Assembly: GCA_907165065.1 (NCBI GenBank) | Contig: OU015540.1 | Location: forward strand, 2,526,001 to 2,590,000 | DNA length: 64,000 nucleotides | Source: Caprimulgus europaeus | Lineage: Eukaryota > Chordata > Aves > Caprimulgiformes > Caprimulgidae | Direction of reading: 5' to 3' | Translations under genes and position numbers: made by a program | Notes under the pieces: generated by a model | What the model was told of the DNA's origin: nothing | Database searches by the model: none | Seen by the model: the letters and a program-made list of their open reading frames with translations, nothing else | In this document: positions 63,075-64,000 of the stretch, piece after piece | How positions within the stretch are numbered: the stretch's first letter is position 1 | Layout of the letters: every line of letters starts with the position of its first letter

Positions 63075-64000
63075 GTTGCTGTCCCTTCAAATTTTGTCAC
63101 TCAACAATAGAGAACAAGAGATGTCAATGAAGGAAACCTCAACTCAGGTGGAAAAAAGAGGATTTTTATTGAAAGGAACAGGGGTGGTTCTATGGTGCCC
63201 AGCTCCATAGCCTGTGTTCTGTGGGTGCTCATAGGGGATGCTCTTTCAGGTCCTGATAATTTCCCTTTTGCAGCTCCCAGCAGTGTGACACCACAGGTGT
63301 TTCCTCATCCAGAGCAAATTCACTGTTACAACAGAAAACATGAAGTTTTTCTACATTTTTATCTAATCCCTCTTAATGTTTGCATCTCCTTCCCCATCCT
63401 CTCTGAAGTTGGACTCCTGGTGACTTGTCTCACCGATACCTGATCTAGGATGTGCATAATACAGCGAGATTTCCTGGAAGTGCTATAAAAACCCAGAGCT
63501 GGGATATCCCCTGCCCAGATGGGACACACGTCATGTGTCCTGGGAAAGCCGGGAAGGAGGGAGCAGCACTGGGGTTGGGGTCTCCTTCTCCCTGCTCTGA
63601 CTTCCCGTGTGTTTTCCACCTTCTGCTCCTCTCTCACACGTAGTAACACTTGGAGAGCTGCGTTTTTAGGACAAGAAGAAAATCGCGGTCTCAAATCCGG
63701 GGCGAATAAATTTAGCCAGAGAAAGTGGGTCTCGATGGCAGGAGATGAATAGAGGGGCCAGGGGGGATGTGGCAGCACCCGGTGGGGTGGGCAGGAGGGA
63801 GAAAACGCTCAAATTGGAGCCACATCACGCTTGCTTTTTGCTTTTTCTCACTTTTAATGGCGAAATATTCTTATTTTAACCCTTTGCAGCAGGTCTGAGG
63901 CCATAGCACATCCCTTAGCATGATGCTGCCCTGCAAATGGGGTGCAGCCAACCCAACCACTTGCTTTTCTTGTGTATCATGGGTTAAAAAGGCAAGCTGG
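63075..64000. other. Intron 2 sequence to window end, no gene recognised
   Basis: No channel exon is present before the window ends; one CpG-retaining patch at 63.65 kb. Confidence 0.6.
63650..63745. promoter_or_regulatory. CpG-retaining intronic patch
   Basis: Five or six CpGs, including AATCGCGG, ATCCGGGGCGAA and TCTCGATGG, in an otherwise CpG-poor tract, with AATAAATTTAG AT-rich core. Candidate conserved element only. Confidence 0.22.

Larger units (their letters stand above)
38202..64000 (+). other. CACNA1H: CACNA1H intron 2 (partial, continues past the window)
   Basis: No downstream sequence encodes the expected continuation (Trp-Phe-Glu followed by helix IS1) on the + strand, and no U12 branch point plus AC acceptor leading into it was found. 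The intron is therefore at least 25.8 kb. It holds seven CR1 fragments, simple repeats and several CpG-retaining patches; no nested gene is convincing. Confidence 0.75.

Noticed and set aside
1..64000. CRISPR arrays, tRNA/rRNA genes, prokaryotic or viral gene clusters
   Set aside because: No regularly spaced repeats with unique spacers, no tRNA B-box-like arms or rRNA segments seen, and no compact gene arrays.

Overview
This is vertebrate nuclear DNA, and the repeats show it is a bird. At least seventeen fragments of the LINE family CR1 (chicken repeat 1) are scattered on both strands. Most can be followed to the family's characteristic 3' tail (…TTCCAACC…ATTCTGTGATT), and several retain recognisable pieces of the reverse-transcriptase C-terminus. 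Introns and flanks are CpG-depleted. There are no bacterial-style genes, operons, CRISPR arrays or rRNA/tRNA genes that I can support. I cannot name the species; the mixture of CR1 subfamilies only suggests a modern bird lineage.

The only protein-coding gene I can defend is the 5' end of CACNA1H, the T-type voltage-gated calcium channel alpha-1H (Cav3.2), on the + strand. Its GC-rich promoter/CpG island covers roughly 36.9-38.3 kb. A probable non-coding exon 1 ends at 37,570, a short intron 1 runs 37,571-37,911, and the first coding exon starts with ATG at 37,927. That exon encodes the cytoplasmic N-terminus up to a Val-Cys-Asn-Pro motif just before transmembrane segment IS1. It does not end at a GT donor: it ends at a consensus U12-type AT-AC donor (ATATCCTTA, starting 38,202). 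Everything from 38,202 to the window end appears to be the interior of this minor-class intron, at least 25.8 kb long; its acceptor and the next exon (IS1) are outside the window.

Region by region: 1-36.9 kb is the 5' flank, with CR1 fragments, simple repeats, a 77-bp tandem duplication, an 18-bp minisatellite, a pair of diverged unidentified repeats around a CR1 insertion, one textbook CTCF motif, and no convincing gene. 36.9-38.2 kb is the CACNA1H promoter and first two exons. 38.2-64 kb is intron with CR1 fragments and a few CpG-retaining patches that may be regulatory.

The most useful observations are the AT-AC intron, a spliced upstream ORF whose stop codon overlaps the CACNA1H start codon (ATGA), G-quadruplex-prone tracts around exon 1, and several unexplained repeats. 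I see no novel multi-gene system.
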